The notes: generated from the letters alone by a model not told the origin. Numbered from the stretch's first letter, positions 8,651 through 17,434 are shown. The stretch: DNA of 60,671 nucleotides from Streptomyces atriruber (GCF_001418325.1 NZ_LIPN01000171.1:618-61288), one strand, 5' to 3'. Numbers and translations: made by a program.

Positions 8651-8662
8651 AAGCGGTCGCTT
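8651..8662. promoter_or_regulatory. Palindromic operator candidate (AAGCG-N2-CGCTT)
   Basis: AAGCGGTCGCTT lies 47 nt upstream of the oxidoreductase ATG; on the minus strand it is immediately followed by TAGTAT, a plausible -10 hexamer. TetR-type repressors of acyl-CoA catabolic genes commonly use short palindromes of this form, so this is a likely operator for the acyl-CoA dehydrogenase operon. No such regulator gene is next to it. Confidence 0.4.
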
Positions 8663-8690
8663 GCCCCTAAGGGAACAGTCCCGGGAGCCG

Positions 8691-9323
8691 TCAGTCCGCG
8701 TGACCCTTGCGGGTGGGCCGCGCCCTTACGTGCATGCGCTCCCCCTGCGGCCCGAAGAGGCTGATGAACTCCGCGCCGCCCTCGCTCGTGGCCCCGAACC
8801 AGTGCGGAACCCGGGTGTCGAACTCCGCCGCCTCCCCCGGCCCGAGCACCACGTCGTGGTCCCCGAGGATCAGGCGCAGCCTGCCCGAGAGCACGTACAG
8901 CCACTCGTACCCCTCATGGGTCTGCGGGTCCGGGGCGGGTGAGGTGCGGGCGGGCTCGATCACCTTGTACGCCTGGAGGCCGCCGGGCTGGCGGGTGAGC
9001 GGCAGCATGGTGCGGCCGTGCCGCACGATGGGCTTGGCCCGCACGCGCGGATCGCCCACCGGCGGGGCGCCGACCAGCTCGTCCAGGGGGACCTGGTGGG
9101 CGCGGGCGATCGGCAGGAGTAGTTCGAGGCTGGGCTTGCGGTGACCGGACTCCAGGCGGGACAGCGTGCTGACCGAGATGCCCGTGGCCGCGGAGAGGCC
9201 CGCAAGGGTGGCGCCGCGCTCCTTGCGGATGCGGCGCAGCCGGGGTCCCACCTCGGTGAGGACCTGATCCATCGCCTCCGGCTCCGCGCTCTCGCCGCCG
9301 CTGCCGACCGTCTCTTCTCTCAT
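8691..9323 (-). CDS. XRE-family transcriptional regulator with C-terminal cupin domain
   Basis: This is a cytoplasmic DNA-binding protein (about 210 aa). The N-terminal HTH_XRE domain contains RLRRIRKERGATLAGLSAAT and ISVSTLSRLESGHRKPSLE. The C-terminal cupin has HEGYEWLYVLSGRLRLILGDH and PGEAAEFDTRVPHWFG, which may bind a small ligand or metal. A start at the upstream double Met (9335) is also possible. It is divergent from a thioredoxin-reductase-like gene, and a perfect palindrome sits between them, suggesting autoregulation and control of that neighbour. Confidence 0.85.
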   Translation of the reverse strand: MREETVGSGGESAEPEAMDQVLTEVGPRLRRIRKERGATLAGLSAATGISVSTLSRLESGHRKPSLELLLPIARAHQVPLDELVGAPPVGDPRVRAKPIVRHGRTMLPLTRQPGGLQAYKVIEPARTSPAPDPQTHEGYEWLYVLSGRLRLILGDHDVVLGPGEAAEFDTRVPHWFGATSEGGAEFISLFGPQGERMHVRARPTRKGHAD

Positions 9324-9344
9324 ACCCTCCATCATGCCAGTTGT

Positions 9345-9378
9345 TGCGGTATCAGCAAAGGCGCTTGTCGATACCGCA
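9345..9378. promoter_or_regulatory. Inverted repeat between XRE regulator and flavoprotein
   Basis: TGCGGTATC-N16-GATACCGCA is a perfect 9-bp inverted repeat with a 25-nt repeat-to-repeat distance, in the 90-bp divergent region. It is the obvious operator candidate for the cupin-XRE regulator. It lies 36 nt upstream of the flavoprotein ATG. Confidence 0.5.
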
Positions 9379-9413
9379 TCTTCGGGAGCATGGTGCGAGT
9401 GGAGGTGATCCCC

Positions 9414-10469
9414 ATGAACGGGAGCGCGAACGAGAGGCGGAACGCAATGGGCAACGGGATGGCGTACGACGCGGTGGTCGTCGGCGGAGGCACGGCGGGG
9501 CTGAGCGCGGCGCTCGTGCTCGGCCGTTCCCGCCGACGGGTCCTCGTGGTCGACGCGGGCGAGCCGCGCAACGCGCCCGCCGCGCACATGCAGGGCTACC
9601 TGTCGCGGGACGGCATGCCGCCCGCCGAGTTCCTCGCCGAGGGACGACGGGAGCTGGAGCGGTACGGCGTGCAGGTCGTGCGCGACCGCGCCTCGGCCGT
9701 GACGCCGGACGGCACCGGGGAGTTCGAGGTCGCGCTGGCGGCCGGCGGGGCGGTGCACGCGCGCCGGATCGTCATGGCGACGGGCCTCGTGGACGAGCTG
9801 CCCGCCGTGCCGGGGCTACCCGAGCGCTGGGGCCGTGACGTGCTGCACTGCCCTTACTGCCACGGCTGGGAGGTACGGGACGAGTCCTTCGGCGTCCTCG
9901 CCGGGGACCCCTTCAGCAGTCACCAGGCGCTGCTCGTCACCCAGTGGTCCAAGGACGTGACCCTGTTCCTGCACACCGTGCGGGACCTGCCGGACGCGGA
10001 GTGGGAGCGGCTCGCGGCCGCCGGGGTCCAGGTCGTGGAGGGCGAGGTCGCGGGTCTGGCGGTCGAGGACGACCGGCTGACGGGGGTGCGGCTCGCCGAC
10101 GGCCGGGTCTTCCCCCGCTCGGTGCTGTTCGTCGCCGCGAAGCCGCTGCCCCGCGACGGTCTCCTGACCGGGCTCGGCGCCGAGTTCGGGGACACCCCCG
10201 TCGGGGCGTATCCGAAGGTGGACGAGACGGGCCGCACCAGCGTGCCGGGCGTCTGGGCCGTGGGCAACGCGGCGAGCCCCGTGGAGCAGGTGATCAACGC
10301 GGCGAGCGCGGGCTACCGGGCCGGTCTGACGATCAACGCCGATCTCGTCATGGCGGACGTCGAGGCGGAGGTGGCCCGGCGCCGGGCGGGGGTCTTCACT
10401 CCTCGGGCGGAGGCGGAGGTCTCACGCGTGTCGGCCGGTGCCCGCACCCACGAACTCGCCGCGGGCTAG
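9414..10469 (+). CDS. NAD(P)/FAD-dependent oxidoreductase, thioredoxin-reductase-like
   Basis: This is a soluble flavoprotein (351 aa). The FAD-binding motif GGGTAGLSAALVLGRSRRRVLVVD is at about residues 24-48. A CPYC active-site dithiol follows in VLHCPYCHGWEV, and the second FAD motif is VPGVWAVGNAAS. The arrangement is that of the thioredoxin-reductase-like family used for disulfide reduction or oxidation of small molecules; its redox partner is not visible nearby. GGAGG lies 8 nt before the ATG, which sits well inside a longer open frame. It is likely controlled by the divergent XRE-cupin regulator. Confidence 0.85.
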   Translation: MNGSANERRNAMGNGMAYDAVVVGGGTAGLSAALVLGRSRRRVLVVDAGEPRNAPAAHMQGYLSRDGMPPAEFLAEGRRELERYGVQVVRDRASAVTPDGTGEFEVALAAGGAVHARRIVMATGLVDELPAVPGLPERWGRDVLHCPYCHGWEVRDESFGVLAGDPFSSHQALLVTQWSKDVTLFLHTVRDLPDAEWERLAAAGVQVVEGEVAGLAVEDDRLTGVRLADGRVFPRSVLFVAAKPLPRDGLLTGLGAEFGDTPVGAYPKVDETGRTSVPGVWAVGNAASPVEQVINAASAGYRAGLTINADLVMADVEAEVARRRAGVFTPRAEAEVSRVSAGARTHELAAG

Positions 10470-11023
10470 GGGCTGTCAGAAGGCCCCTGGGGCCATCGGC
10501 CATCCGACTCCGTGTCCAGCAGGATCCACTGGTCGTCCGGCACGTCCGCCGGGGCCGGGGCAGGGGCCGGGCGGGACTCCTCGCGCCAGGCGGATCCCAC
10601 GGCCGCCGTGGCGATCCGCCGCCAGAACCGGGCCGCGCCCGCATTGGCGGGCTGGAACGCGATCCCCCACGCGCCGGGCCGGGAGCGCAGCAGCTCAAGG
10701 GCGGCCGCCCGGCCGACGCCGCGTCTGCGCAGCGCCCGTACGACGAAGAAGGCGGAGATCGAGGTCGCGCCCTCGGGCATCGGGCGCGTGAGCACGAAAC
10801 CGGCGGGCGCCGACCCGTACTGGATCAGCAGGGCCGACCGCTCCGGCTCGTCGAAGAACAGCGGCAGCCTGCTGAACCCGAAGGTCCCGTCGGCGGCCGG
10901 GAGGTGACCGAGGAACTCCGACATGTCGTGGCGGTACAGCTGGGCCAACCGCTCGATCACGGGCCGCAGTTCGGCATCGGCCGGCCGAAGGACGGTTCGT
11001 ACGTGTTCTTCCGCGCAGGTCAT
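10466..11023 (-). CDS. GNAT-family N-acetyltransferase
   Basis: This is a predicted acetyl-CoA-dependent acyltransferase (185 aa). The acetyl-CoA loop region appears as FFVVRALRRRGVGRAAALELL, followed by the typical GIAFQPANAGAARFWRR segment where a partner residue and aromatic stack are usually found. A Pro/Ala-rich bend precedes the C-terminus. The substrate is unknown. Its stop and the stop of the convergent flavoprotein both lie in the same CTAG tetranucleotide. Confidence 0.75.
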   Translation of the reverse strand: MTCAEEHVRTVLRPADAELRPVIERLAQLYRHDMSEFLGHLPAADGTFGFSRLPLFFDEPERSALLIQYGSAPAGFVLTRPMPEGATSISAFFVVRALRRRGVGRAAALELLRSRPGAWGIAFQPANAGAARFWRRIATAAVGSAWREESRPAPAPAPADVPDDQWILLDTESDGRWPQGPSDSP

Positions 11024-11060
11024 CCGGGGATTCTCGCACCGTACGCGAACTGCGGCCCCG

Positions 11061-12017
11061 TCAGGGCGCGTTCGTGAAGGAGCGGCGGTACGAGCGGGGC
11101 GGCACCCCTCGGCGGCGCACGAACTGTTCGCGCAGGACTGCCGCGCTTCCGTAGCCGACACGGCGGGCGATCTCCTCGACCGGCAGGTCCGTGGTCTCCA
11201 GGAGTTCCTCCGCGCCGCTCAGCCGCAGGCTCCGCAGCCAGGCGTGCGGCGTGGTGCCGGTCGCGGCGGTGAAGCGGCGGGCGAAGGAGCGTTTGCTCAT
11301 CACGGCGCGCCGGGCCAGCTCCGCGACGGGAAGCGGCTCGTGGAGGTTCTCGCGGGCCCAGGCGAGCACTTCGGACAGCCGGTCGTCGTGGCAGTCCTCG
11401 GGAACGGGGGCGGCCAGGTACTGCGCCTGCCCTCCGTCGCGGTGCGAGGGCAGCACCACGTCCCGGGCGACGGCGTTGGCCAGCGCGGCACCGTGCTCCC
11501 GCCGCAGCAGGTGCAGGCAGAGGTCGAAGCCCGCCGCGGCCCCCGCGCCCGTGATGACGCGCCCTTCGTCGATGTAGAGGGCGTCGGGTTCGACGGTGAC
11601 GTCCGGATGGCGACGGGCGAGCAGGTCGGCGAAGCGCCAGTGCGTGGTGGCCCGCCGCCCGTCGAGCAGTCCGGCGGCGGCGAGCGCGAAGGCGCCGACG
11701 CAGTGGGCCGCGACGAGGGCGCCGCGCTCGTGCGCCGCCGACAGCGCGTCGAGCACCGCGGGGGCGGGCGGGGTACGGAAGTCGGCCCAGGGCAGGGCGA
11801 TCACGAGGTCGGCGCGCGCCAGCCGGTCCAGGCCGTGCGTGATGGTGAGCGGCACGCCGACGTCGGTGGGGACCGGCCCCGGCCGGTCGGTGCACAGGGC
11901 GAGGTCGAAGCCGGGCACCGCCTCGCCGTGCGGGCCGAAGACCTCGGTGACGATGCCGACGGCGAGCATGCCGACCCCCGGCGGGGTGTAGGCGGCGACT
12001 GTCGTGAAGGGAGGCAC
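11061..12017 (-). CDS. GlxA-family transcriptional regulator (DJ-1/PfpI + AraC HTH)
   Basis: This is a transcription factor of 318 aa. Residues 1-170 form a DJ-1/PfpI-like ligand domain (VAAHCVGAFALAAAGLLDGRRATTHW holds the nucleophile-elbow Cys). The C-terminal 100 residues are an AraC double HTH (MSKRSFARRFTAATGTTPHAWL and EIARRVGYGSAAVLREQF). Such regulators activate degradation or detoxification genes. It is divergent from the MBL-fold hydrolase gene, which is the most likely target; the shared intergenic region is only 91 bp. Confidence 0.85.
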   Translation of the reverse strand: MPPFTTVAAYTPPGVGMLAVGIVTEVFGPHGEAVPGFDLALCTDRPGPVPTDVGVPLTITHGLDRLARADLVIALPWADFRTPPAPAVLDALSAAHERGALVAAHCVGAFALAAAGLLDGRRATTHWRFADLLARRHPDVTVEPDALYIDEGRVITGAGAAAGFDLCLHLLRREHGAALANAVARDVVLPSHRDGGQAQYLAAPVPEDCHDDRLSEVLAWARENLHEPLPVAELARRAVMSKRSFARRFTAATGTTPHAWLRSLRLSGAEELLETTDLPVEEIARRVGYGSAAVLREQFVRRRGVPPRSYRRSFTNAP

Positions 12018-12108
12018 GCGCGCAGTGTGGCACGGTTGGCAGCAATCCTGCGATCAGCGGCACTTGTGCCACTCGTGGGCCGACCCGCCGCCCGGAAGGA
12101 TGACGGCC

Positions 12109-12702
12109 ATGACGAACGCACCGCTCGGCCGCAGCGCCGCATACACGGTCCTGACCACCGGTTACGTCGGCTCCACCGGCCCCGGAGTCGCCGCCACCGT
12201 CTCCTACGTCACCGACGGCGACCGGCACGTGATCTTCGACCCGGGCATGGTGGCGAGCCGCGACCGCATCCTCGCCCCGCTCGCGGAGCTGGGGCTCGGC
12301 CCCGACGACATCACCGACGTGGTGCTCAGCCACCACCACCCGGACAACACCGTGAACGTGGGCCTGTTCGGGCAGGCCACCGTGCACGACCACAAGGTGG
12401 AGTACCTCGGCGACCAGTGGCGGAACCGGGATGCGGAGGGGTACGAACTCACCCCGTCGCTCCGGCTGATCCGCACCCCGGGCCACAGCACGGAGGACAT
12501 CACCCTGCTCGCGGGCACGGACTCGGGCGTGGTCGCCTTCGCCGGTGACCTGTGGTGGCACGCGAACGGCCCGGCGGACGACCCGGTGGCCCCCGACCGC
12601 GCGGTGCTGCGCGACTCCCGGATCCGGGTGACGGAGGCCGCGGACCTGATCGTCCCCGGCCACGGCGCCCCGTTCGCGCCGGACGCGACCACGCCTCTCT
12701 GA
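12109..12702 (+). CDS. MBL-fold metallo-hydrolase
   Basis: This is a soluble metallo-beta-lactamase-fold hydrolase (197 aa). The metal motif reads SHHHPDN, so the usual final His of HxHxDH is Asn here. TPGHSTEDI supplies a later His, AGDLWW the bridging Asp, and PGHGAPF the last His. GGAAGGA lies 8 nt before this ATG; an ATG three codons upstream is less well placed. The changed His ligand suggests a mononuclear or unusual metal centre. Control by the divergent GlxA-type regulator is likely. Confidence 0.75.
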   Translation: MTNAPLGRSAAYTVLTTGYVGSTGPGVAATVSYVTDGDRHVIFDPGMVASRDRILAPLAELGLGPDDITDVVLSHHHPDNTVNVGLFGQATVHDHKVEYLGDQWRNRDAEGYELTPSLRLIRTPGHSTEDITLLAGTDSGVVAFAGDLWWHANGPADDPVAPDRAVLRDSRIRVTEAADLIVPGHGAPFAPDATTPL

Positions 12703-12785
12703 GGGCCGCCCCGCGGGGCCGCCGCTCTCTAGCCCAACCAGGTCACATCTGCGCCCAACCCTCCCCCCGTCGGTGCGTCCCCACG

Positions 12786-12833
12786 ACCGGTGCGCGCCGC
12801 TCGGACGATGTTGGTGCCGGTGTGCGCACCGGT
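12786..12833 (+). promoter_or_regulatory. Long inverted repeat upstream of the betaine operon
   Basis: ACCGGTGCGC and GCGCACCGGT form a perfect 10-bp inverted repeat with a 28-nt spacer. The right arm also folds on its own with CCGGTG (12817-12832). It ends 45 nt before the start of the aldehyde dehydrogenase gene, where a promoter would be expected. Possible operator or leader hairpin; no regulator gene adjoins. Confidence 0.4.
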
Positions 12834-12878
12834 GGCGGTTTCGGCACCGGACAGGGAGTCGGAGCGAGGGAGCCCACG

Positions 12879-14345
12879 ATGCCGGAACTGTTCGTCGACG
12901 GGCAGTGGACAGGGGCCGTCGAAGGCGGACGACGGGACGTGGTCAATCCGTTCGACGCGTCCGTCGTGCGGCAGGTCGACGATGCCGGGGAGGCGGACGT
13001 CGACCTGGCCGTGCGGGCCGCCCGGCACGCCTTCGACCGCGGCGACTGGTCGGCGGCGCCCACCCGGGAGCGGGCCGACGTGCTGCTGCGGGTGTCGCGG
13101 TTCCTGCTGCGCGACCAGGAGGAGATCGCCCACGTCGAATCCCTCGACACGGGCAAGACGCTCGCCGAGGCGCGGATCGACGTCGAGGACGTCTCGAACG
13201 CGTTCCGCTACTTCGCGGAGATCGCCGACAAGGACGGCGGCCGCGTCGTGGACGTCGGCCCCGACGTACTCAGCCGGGTCACCTACCACCCCATCGGTGT
13301 CTGCGCTCTCATCGCGCCGTGGAACTACCCGCTGCTGCAGGCCTCCTGGAAGGTCGCCCCCGCCCTGGCCGCGGGCAACACCTTCGTGCTCAAGCCCAGT
13401 GAGGTCACGCCGCTCTCCACCCTCCACATGATCCGGCTCATCGCCGAGGCGGGCGCCCCCGCCGGGGTCGCGAACCTGGTGCTCGGCCCGGGCGGCACCG
13501 TGGGCGCCGCGATGTCCTCGCACCCCGACGTGGACCTGGTCTCCTTCACCGGCGGCCTGGCCACCGGGCGGCGGATCATGGAGGCGTGCGCGCCGGGCGT
13601 GAAGAACCTCGCCCTTGAGCTCGGCGGCAAGAACCCCAACGTGGTGTTCGCCGACTGCGACTTCGAGGCGGCGGTCGACCACACCCTGGAAGCATCGTTC
13701 CTGCACTCGGGGCAGGTCTGCTCGGCGGGTTCCCGGCTGCTCGTGGAGGACTCCCTGCACGACCGGTTCGTGGAGCGGCTCGCCGCGCGTGCCCGAACCG
13801 TCCGCCTGGGCAACGGCCTCGACCCGGCGACCGAGAGCGGTCCACTGAGCTCGGCGGAGCACCGGGCGAAGGTCGAGGGCTATCTGGAGGTGGCCCGGCA
13901 GGAGGGCGCCCGCCTCGTGTGCGGCGGCGGCCGGCCGGACGACCCCGAGCTGTCGCGCGGCTTCTTCCTGCTGCCCACGATCTACGCCGACTGCGACCGC
14001 TCCATGCGGATCGTGCAGGAGGAGGTCTTCGGTCCGGTCGTCACGGTGGAGCGCTTCCGCTCCGAGGACGAGGCCGTGGAACTGGCCAACGACACGCGCT
14101 ACGGCCTGGCGGGCGGCGTCTGGACGAACGACGCGAGCCGCGCCCAGCGGGTAGCCGCCCGGCTGCGGCACGGCACCGTCTGGATCAACGACTTCCACCC
14201 CTATGTGCCGCAGGCGGAGTGGGGCGGCTTCGGCCTCTCCGGTTTCGGCCGGGAGCTCGGGCCGACCGGCCTGCGCGAGTACCAGGAGGCCAAGCACATC
14301 TACCAGAACCTCAGACCGGGACCCTCCGGCTGGTTCAAGGGCTGA
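12879..14345 (+). CDS. betB: Betaine-aldehyde dehydrogenase (aldehyde dehydrogenase family)
   Basis: This enzyme (488 aa) oxidises betaine aldehyde to glycine betaine with NAD(P)+. ALDH landmarks are present: ALIAPWNYPLLQASWK, SFTGGLATGRRI, catalytic Glu in LELGGKNPN, catalytic Cys in HSGQVCSAGSRLLV, and EEVFGPVV near the end. The start is an ATG with GAGGGAG upstream. A choline-dehydrogenase gene follows after 49 nt, which supports betaine aldehyde over other substrates. Glycine betaine serves as an osmoprotectant or methyl/nitrogen source. Confidence 0.85.
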   Translation: MPELFVDGQWTGAVEGGRRDVVNPFDASVVRQVDDAGEADVDLAVRAARHAFDRGDWSAAPTRERADVLLRVSRFLLRDQEEIAHVESLDTGKTLAEARIDVEDVSNAFRYFAEIADKDGGRVVDVGPDVLSRVTYHPIGVCALIAPWNYPLLQASWKVAPALAAGNTFVLKPSEVTPLSTLHMIRLIAEAGAPAGVANLVLGPGGTVGAAMSSHPDVDLVSFTGGLATGRRIMEACAPGVKNLALELGGKNPNVVFADCDFEAAVDHTLEASFLHSGQVCSAGSRLLVEDSLHDRFVERLAARARTVRLGNGLDPATESGPLSSAEHRAKVEGYLEVARQEGARLVCGGGRPDDPELSRGFFLLPTIYADCDRSMRIVQEEVFGPVVTVERFRSEDEAVELANDTRYGLAGGVWTNDASRAQRVAARLRHGTVWINDFHPYVPQAEWGGFGLSGFGRELGPTGLREYQEAKHIYQNLRPGPSGWFKG

Positions 14346-14394
14346 ACGGACAGAGCTCGGCAGGGCGAGGCAGGGCGCGACGGAAGGCGGCGGC

Positions 14395-15963
14395 ATGGCC
14401 GACGAGACGACGACTTACGACTACCTGATCATCGGCGGCGGTACGGCGGGGTCCGTACTGGCCGCCCGGCTGAGCGAGGACCCGGCCTGCCGGGTCTGTG
14501 TGGTGGAGGGCGGGCCCAGCGACGTCGGCGACGACCGGATCCTGAAGCTCCGCAACTGGATCAATCTGCTCGGCTCCGAGTTCGACTACGGCTACACCAC
14601 CGAGGAACAGCCGCGCGGCAACTCCCACATCCTGCACTCCAGGGCCCGGGTGCTCGGCGGCTGCTCCTCGCACAACACCCTGATCAGCTTCCTGCCGTTC
14701 CCGCAGGACCTCGACGAGTGGGTGGCGAGCGGCTGCGAGGGCTGGGGTCCCGAGACGATCCTGCCGTACCGGTCACGGCTGCAGAACACGATCGTTCCCG
14801 TCGGCGCCGCCGACCGCAACGCCATCGCGAAGGACTTCGTCACGGCGGCCACCACCCGCCTCGGCGTCCCGGTCGTCGAGGACTTCAACGCCCGCCCCTT
14901 CACCGACGGCGCCGGCTTCTTCTCCCTCGCCTACGACCCGGCGACCAACAACCGCTCCTCCGCGTCGGTCGCGTATCTGCACCCCGTCATGGACCGCCCG
15001 AACCTGACGCTCCGTCTGGAGACCTGGGCGTACCGGCTGCTCCCCGACGACGAGGGCCGCTTCACGCGCGTGCAGGTCCGCAACCCCGACGGCTCGGTGT
15101 CGACGCTGGAGGCCGAGGCGGAGGTCCTGCTGTGCGCCGGGGCCATCGACACGCCCCGGCTGCTGATGCTCTCCGGGATCGGGCCGGCCGACCAGCTGCG
15201 CGACCTGGGCATCGAGGTCCGCGCCGATCTGCCGGGGATCGGGGAGAACCTCCTCGACCACCCCGAGTCGGTGATGGTGTGGGAGACGAGCGGGCCGCTG
15301 CCGCCGAACTCGGCCATGGACTCCGACGCCGGGCTCTTCCTGCGCCGCGACGCGGCGGGCGGCCCGCGCCCCGACCTGATGTTCCACTTCTACCAAGTGC
15401 CGTTCACCGTCAACACGGAACGCCTCGGCTATCCCGTCCCCGAGCACGGCGTCTGCATGACCCCGAACGTGCCGCGGGCCCGCTCCATCGGCCGCATGTG
15501 GCTGCGCAGCGCCGACCCGTCCGTCAAACCGGCCCTGGACTTCCGTTACTTCACCGATCCGGAGGGGCACGACGAGCGCACCATCGTCGACGGCCTGCGC
15601 ATCGCCCGTGAGGTCGCCGCCACCGCCCCGCTCAGCGACTGGCTGCTGCGCGAGGTCGCCCCGGGCCCTGACGTGCAGTCCGACGCGGATCTGTCGGAGT
15701 ACGGACGACGCGCGGCCCATACCGTCTACCACCCGGCGGGGACCTGCCGGATGGGCGCCGAGGACGATCCGATGGCCGTGGTCGATCCGCAGCTGCGGCT
15801 GCGCGGGCACGACGGACTGCGGATCGTGGACGCGTCCGTCTTCCCGACCATGCCGACCATCAACCCGATGGTGACGGTGTTGCTCGCCGCCGAACGCGCG
15901 GCGGACCTCATCATGGCCCGGCCGGCCCCCGGGGCCGCCGTTGCGGAAGGGGCACACCAGTGA
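14395..15963 (+). CDS. betA: GMC oxidoreductase, choline dehydrogenase type
   Basis: This is an FAD enzyme of the glucose-methanol-choline family (522 aa) expected to oxidise choline to betaine aldehyde. The N-terminal dinucleotide motif is YLIIGGGTAGSVLAARLSED, followed by GGCSSHNTLI, SGIGPADQLRDLGI (GMC signature) and the C-terminal catalytic HPAGTCRMG and a later Asn-Pro (PTINPM). GGAAGG lies 8 nt upstream. It lies between the aldehyde dehydrogenase and an APC permease in one operon. Confidence 0.85.
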   Translation: MADETTTYDYLIIGGGTAGSVLAARLSEDPACRVCVVEGGPSDVGDDRILKLRNWINLLGSEFDYGYTTEEQPRGNSHILHSRARVLGGCSSHNTLISFLPFPQDLDEWVASGCEGWGPETILPYRSRLQNTIVPVGAADRNAIAKDFVTAATTRLGVPVVEDFNARPFTDGAGFFSLAYDPATNNRSSASVAYLHPVMDRPNLTLRLETWAYRLLPDDEGRFTRVQVRNPDGSVSTLEAEAEVLLCAGAIDTPRLLMLSGIGPADQLRDLGIEVRADLPGIGENLLDHPESVMVWETSGPLPPNSAMDSDAGLFLRRDAAGGPRPDLMFHFYQVPFTVNTERLGYPVPEHGVCMTPNVPRARSIGRMWLRSADPSVKPALDFRYFTDPEGHDERTIVDGLRIAREVAATAPLSDWLLREVAPGPDVQSDADLSEYGRRAAHTVYHPAGTCRMGAEDDPMAVVDPQLRLRGHDGLRIVDASVFPTMPTINPMVTVLLAAERAADLIMARPAPGAAVAEGAHQ

Positions 15964-17432
15964 CCGCAGGCACGCCGGACAGCACCGCGGACGCGGTCCC
16001 CGGGGAAGAGAATTCGGAGTTCCGCAAGGAGATGGGACCGTGGGCGAACTTCGCCCTCGGGTTCACCTATCTCTCGCCGGTGGTGAGCACGTACACCCTC
16101 TTCGGCACGGCCCTCGCCGACGGCGGCCCGCCGATGATCTGGGCGTTCGTCATGGCGGGGTGCGGGCAGTTCCTCGTCGCGCTGGTCTTCGGCGAGGTCG
16201 TCGCGCAGTACCCGGTCGCGGGCGGCGTCTACCCGTGGGCGCGGCGTCTGTGGGGCAAGCGCTGGGCGTGGATGACCGGCTGGGTCTACATGTGGGCGCT
16301 GCTCGTCACCATCACCAGCGTCGCGTACGGCGCGGGACCCTACATCGCGATCCTGCTCGGCTTCCGCCCCACCGTGCACACCACCGTGCTGTGCACGATC
16401 GCGCTGATCGTGATCTCCGTGCTCATCAACTACGCGGGCACGAAGGCGCTTTCGTGGGCGGCGCTGATCGGTTTCAGCGCGGAGCTGCTCGGCGCGCTGG
16501 TCGTCGGCATCATCCTGCTGACCACACACCGCTTCCACGGCCTCGGCGTCCTCTTCGACGACTACGGCGCGTCCGGTGACGGCTCCTATCTGCCCGTCTT
16601 CCTCGGCGCCGCGATCATCGGCTTCTACCAGTACTACGGTTTCGAGGCCTGCGGGGACGTCGCCGAAGAGGTCAAGCACCCCGGCAAGGTCATCCCCAAG
16701 GCGATGCGCCGCACCATCTACGTGGGCGGGGCCGCGGCGACGTTCACCTGTCTGACGCTGCTCCTCGCGGTCGTCGACTACCGGGCCGTGATCTCCGGGA
16801 AGGACACCGACCCGGTGGTCAGGGTCCTCTTCGACGCCCTGGGCGAGGCGGGCGCCCGGACGGTGATGGCCGTCGTACTCATCTCCTTCCTGTCCTGCAC
16901 GATCAGTCTGCAGGCCGCGGCCGGGCGGCTGATCTACTCCTACGCCCGCGACGAGATGATCATCGGCCACCGGCTGCTGCGGCAGTTCTCGTCGGCGCGC
17001 GCCGTCCCTCCGTACGCGCTGCTCGTCTCGGCGGTCCTGCCCGCGCTGATCGCCGTCGGTTCGCTCATCTCGGAGGACGCCCTCACGAAGATCGTGTCCT
17101 TCGCGATCCTCGGCATCTACGCCTCCTTCCAGATGGTCGTCCTGGCGGCGCTGCGGGCCCGACTCAAGGGGTGGAAGCCGAGCGGCGAGTACCGGCTCGG
17201 CCGCTGGGGGCTGCTGGTCAACGTCGGGGCGCTCGCGTACGGGATCTTCGCCATCGTCAACATCGCCTGGCCCCGCACTCCCGAAGTCCCCTGGTACGAC
17301 AACTGGATCGTGCTGCTGAGCGGCGGCACCGTGGTGGGCGCGGGCCTGGTGTACATGTTCACGACGCACCACTACGGACGCGGCGACGCGCCCTCGGGGA
17401 ACGCGGTGCCCGACGAGGCGGACACCGCGTGA
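15960..17432 (+). CDS. APC-superfamily amino acid/amine permease
   Basis: This is an integral membrane transporter (490 aa) with about 12 predicted helices. The N-terminal signature GPWANFALGFTYLSPV and an early Gly-rich FGEVVAQYPVAGGVYPWARR segment are typical of amino acid/choline permeases of the APC group. GTG overlaps the dehydrogenase stop by GTGA. The operon suggests choline or a choline-related amine as cargo; an amino acid is the alternative. Confidence 0.8.
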   Translation: MTAGTPDSTADAVPGEENSEFRKEMGPWANFALGFTYLSPVVSTYTLFGTALADGGPPMIWAFVMAGCGQFLVALVFGEVVAQYPVAGGVYPWARRLWGKRWAWMTGWVYMWALLVTITSVAYGAGPYIAILLGFRPTVHTTVLCTIALIVISVLINYAGTKALSWAALIGFSAELLGALVVGIILLTTHRFHGLGVLFDDYGASGDGSYLPVFLGAAIIGFYQYYGFEACGDVAEEVKHPGKVIPKAMRRTIYVGGAAATFTCLTLLLAVVDYRAVISGKDTDPVVRVLFDALGEAGARTVMAVVLISFLSCTISLQAAAGRLIYSYARDEMIIGHRLLRQFSSARAVPPYALLVSAVLPALIAVGSLISEDALTKIVSFAILGIYASFQMVVLAALRARLKGWKPSGEYRLGRWGLLVNVGALAYGIFAIVNIAWPRTPEVPWYDNWIVLLSGGTVVGAGLVYMFTTHHYGRGDAPSGNAVPDEADTA

Positions 17433-17434
17433 CT

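Noticed and set aside
13100..17430. Betaine genes considered part of a natural-product cluster
   Set aside because: No carrier proteins, synthases or other assembly enzymes are present; motifs match osmolyte metabolism.
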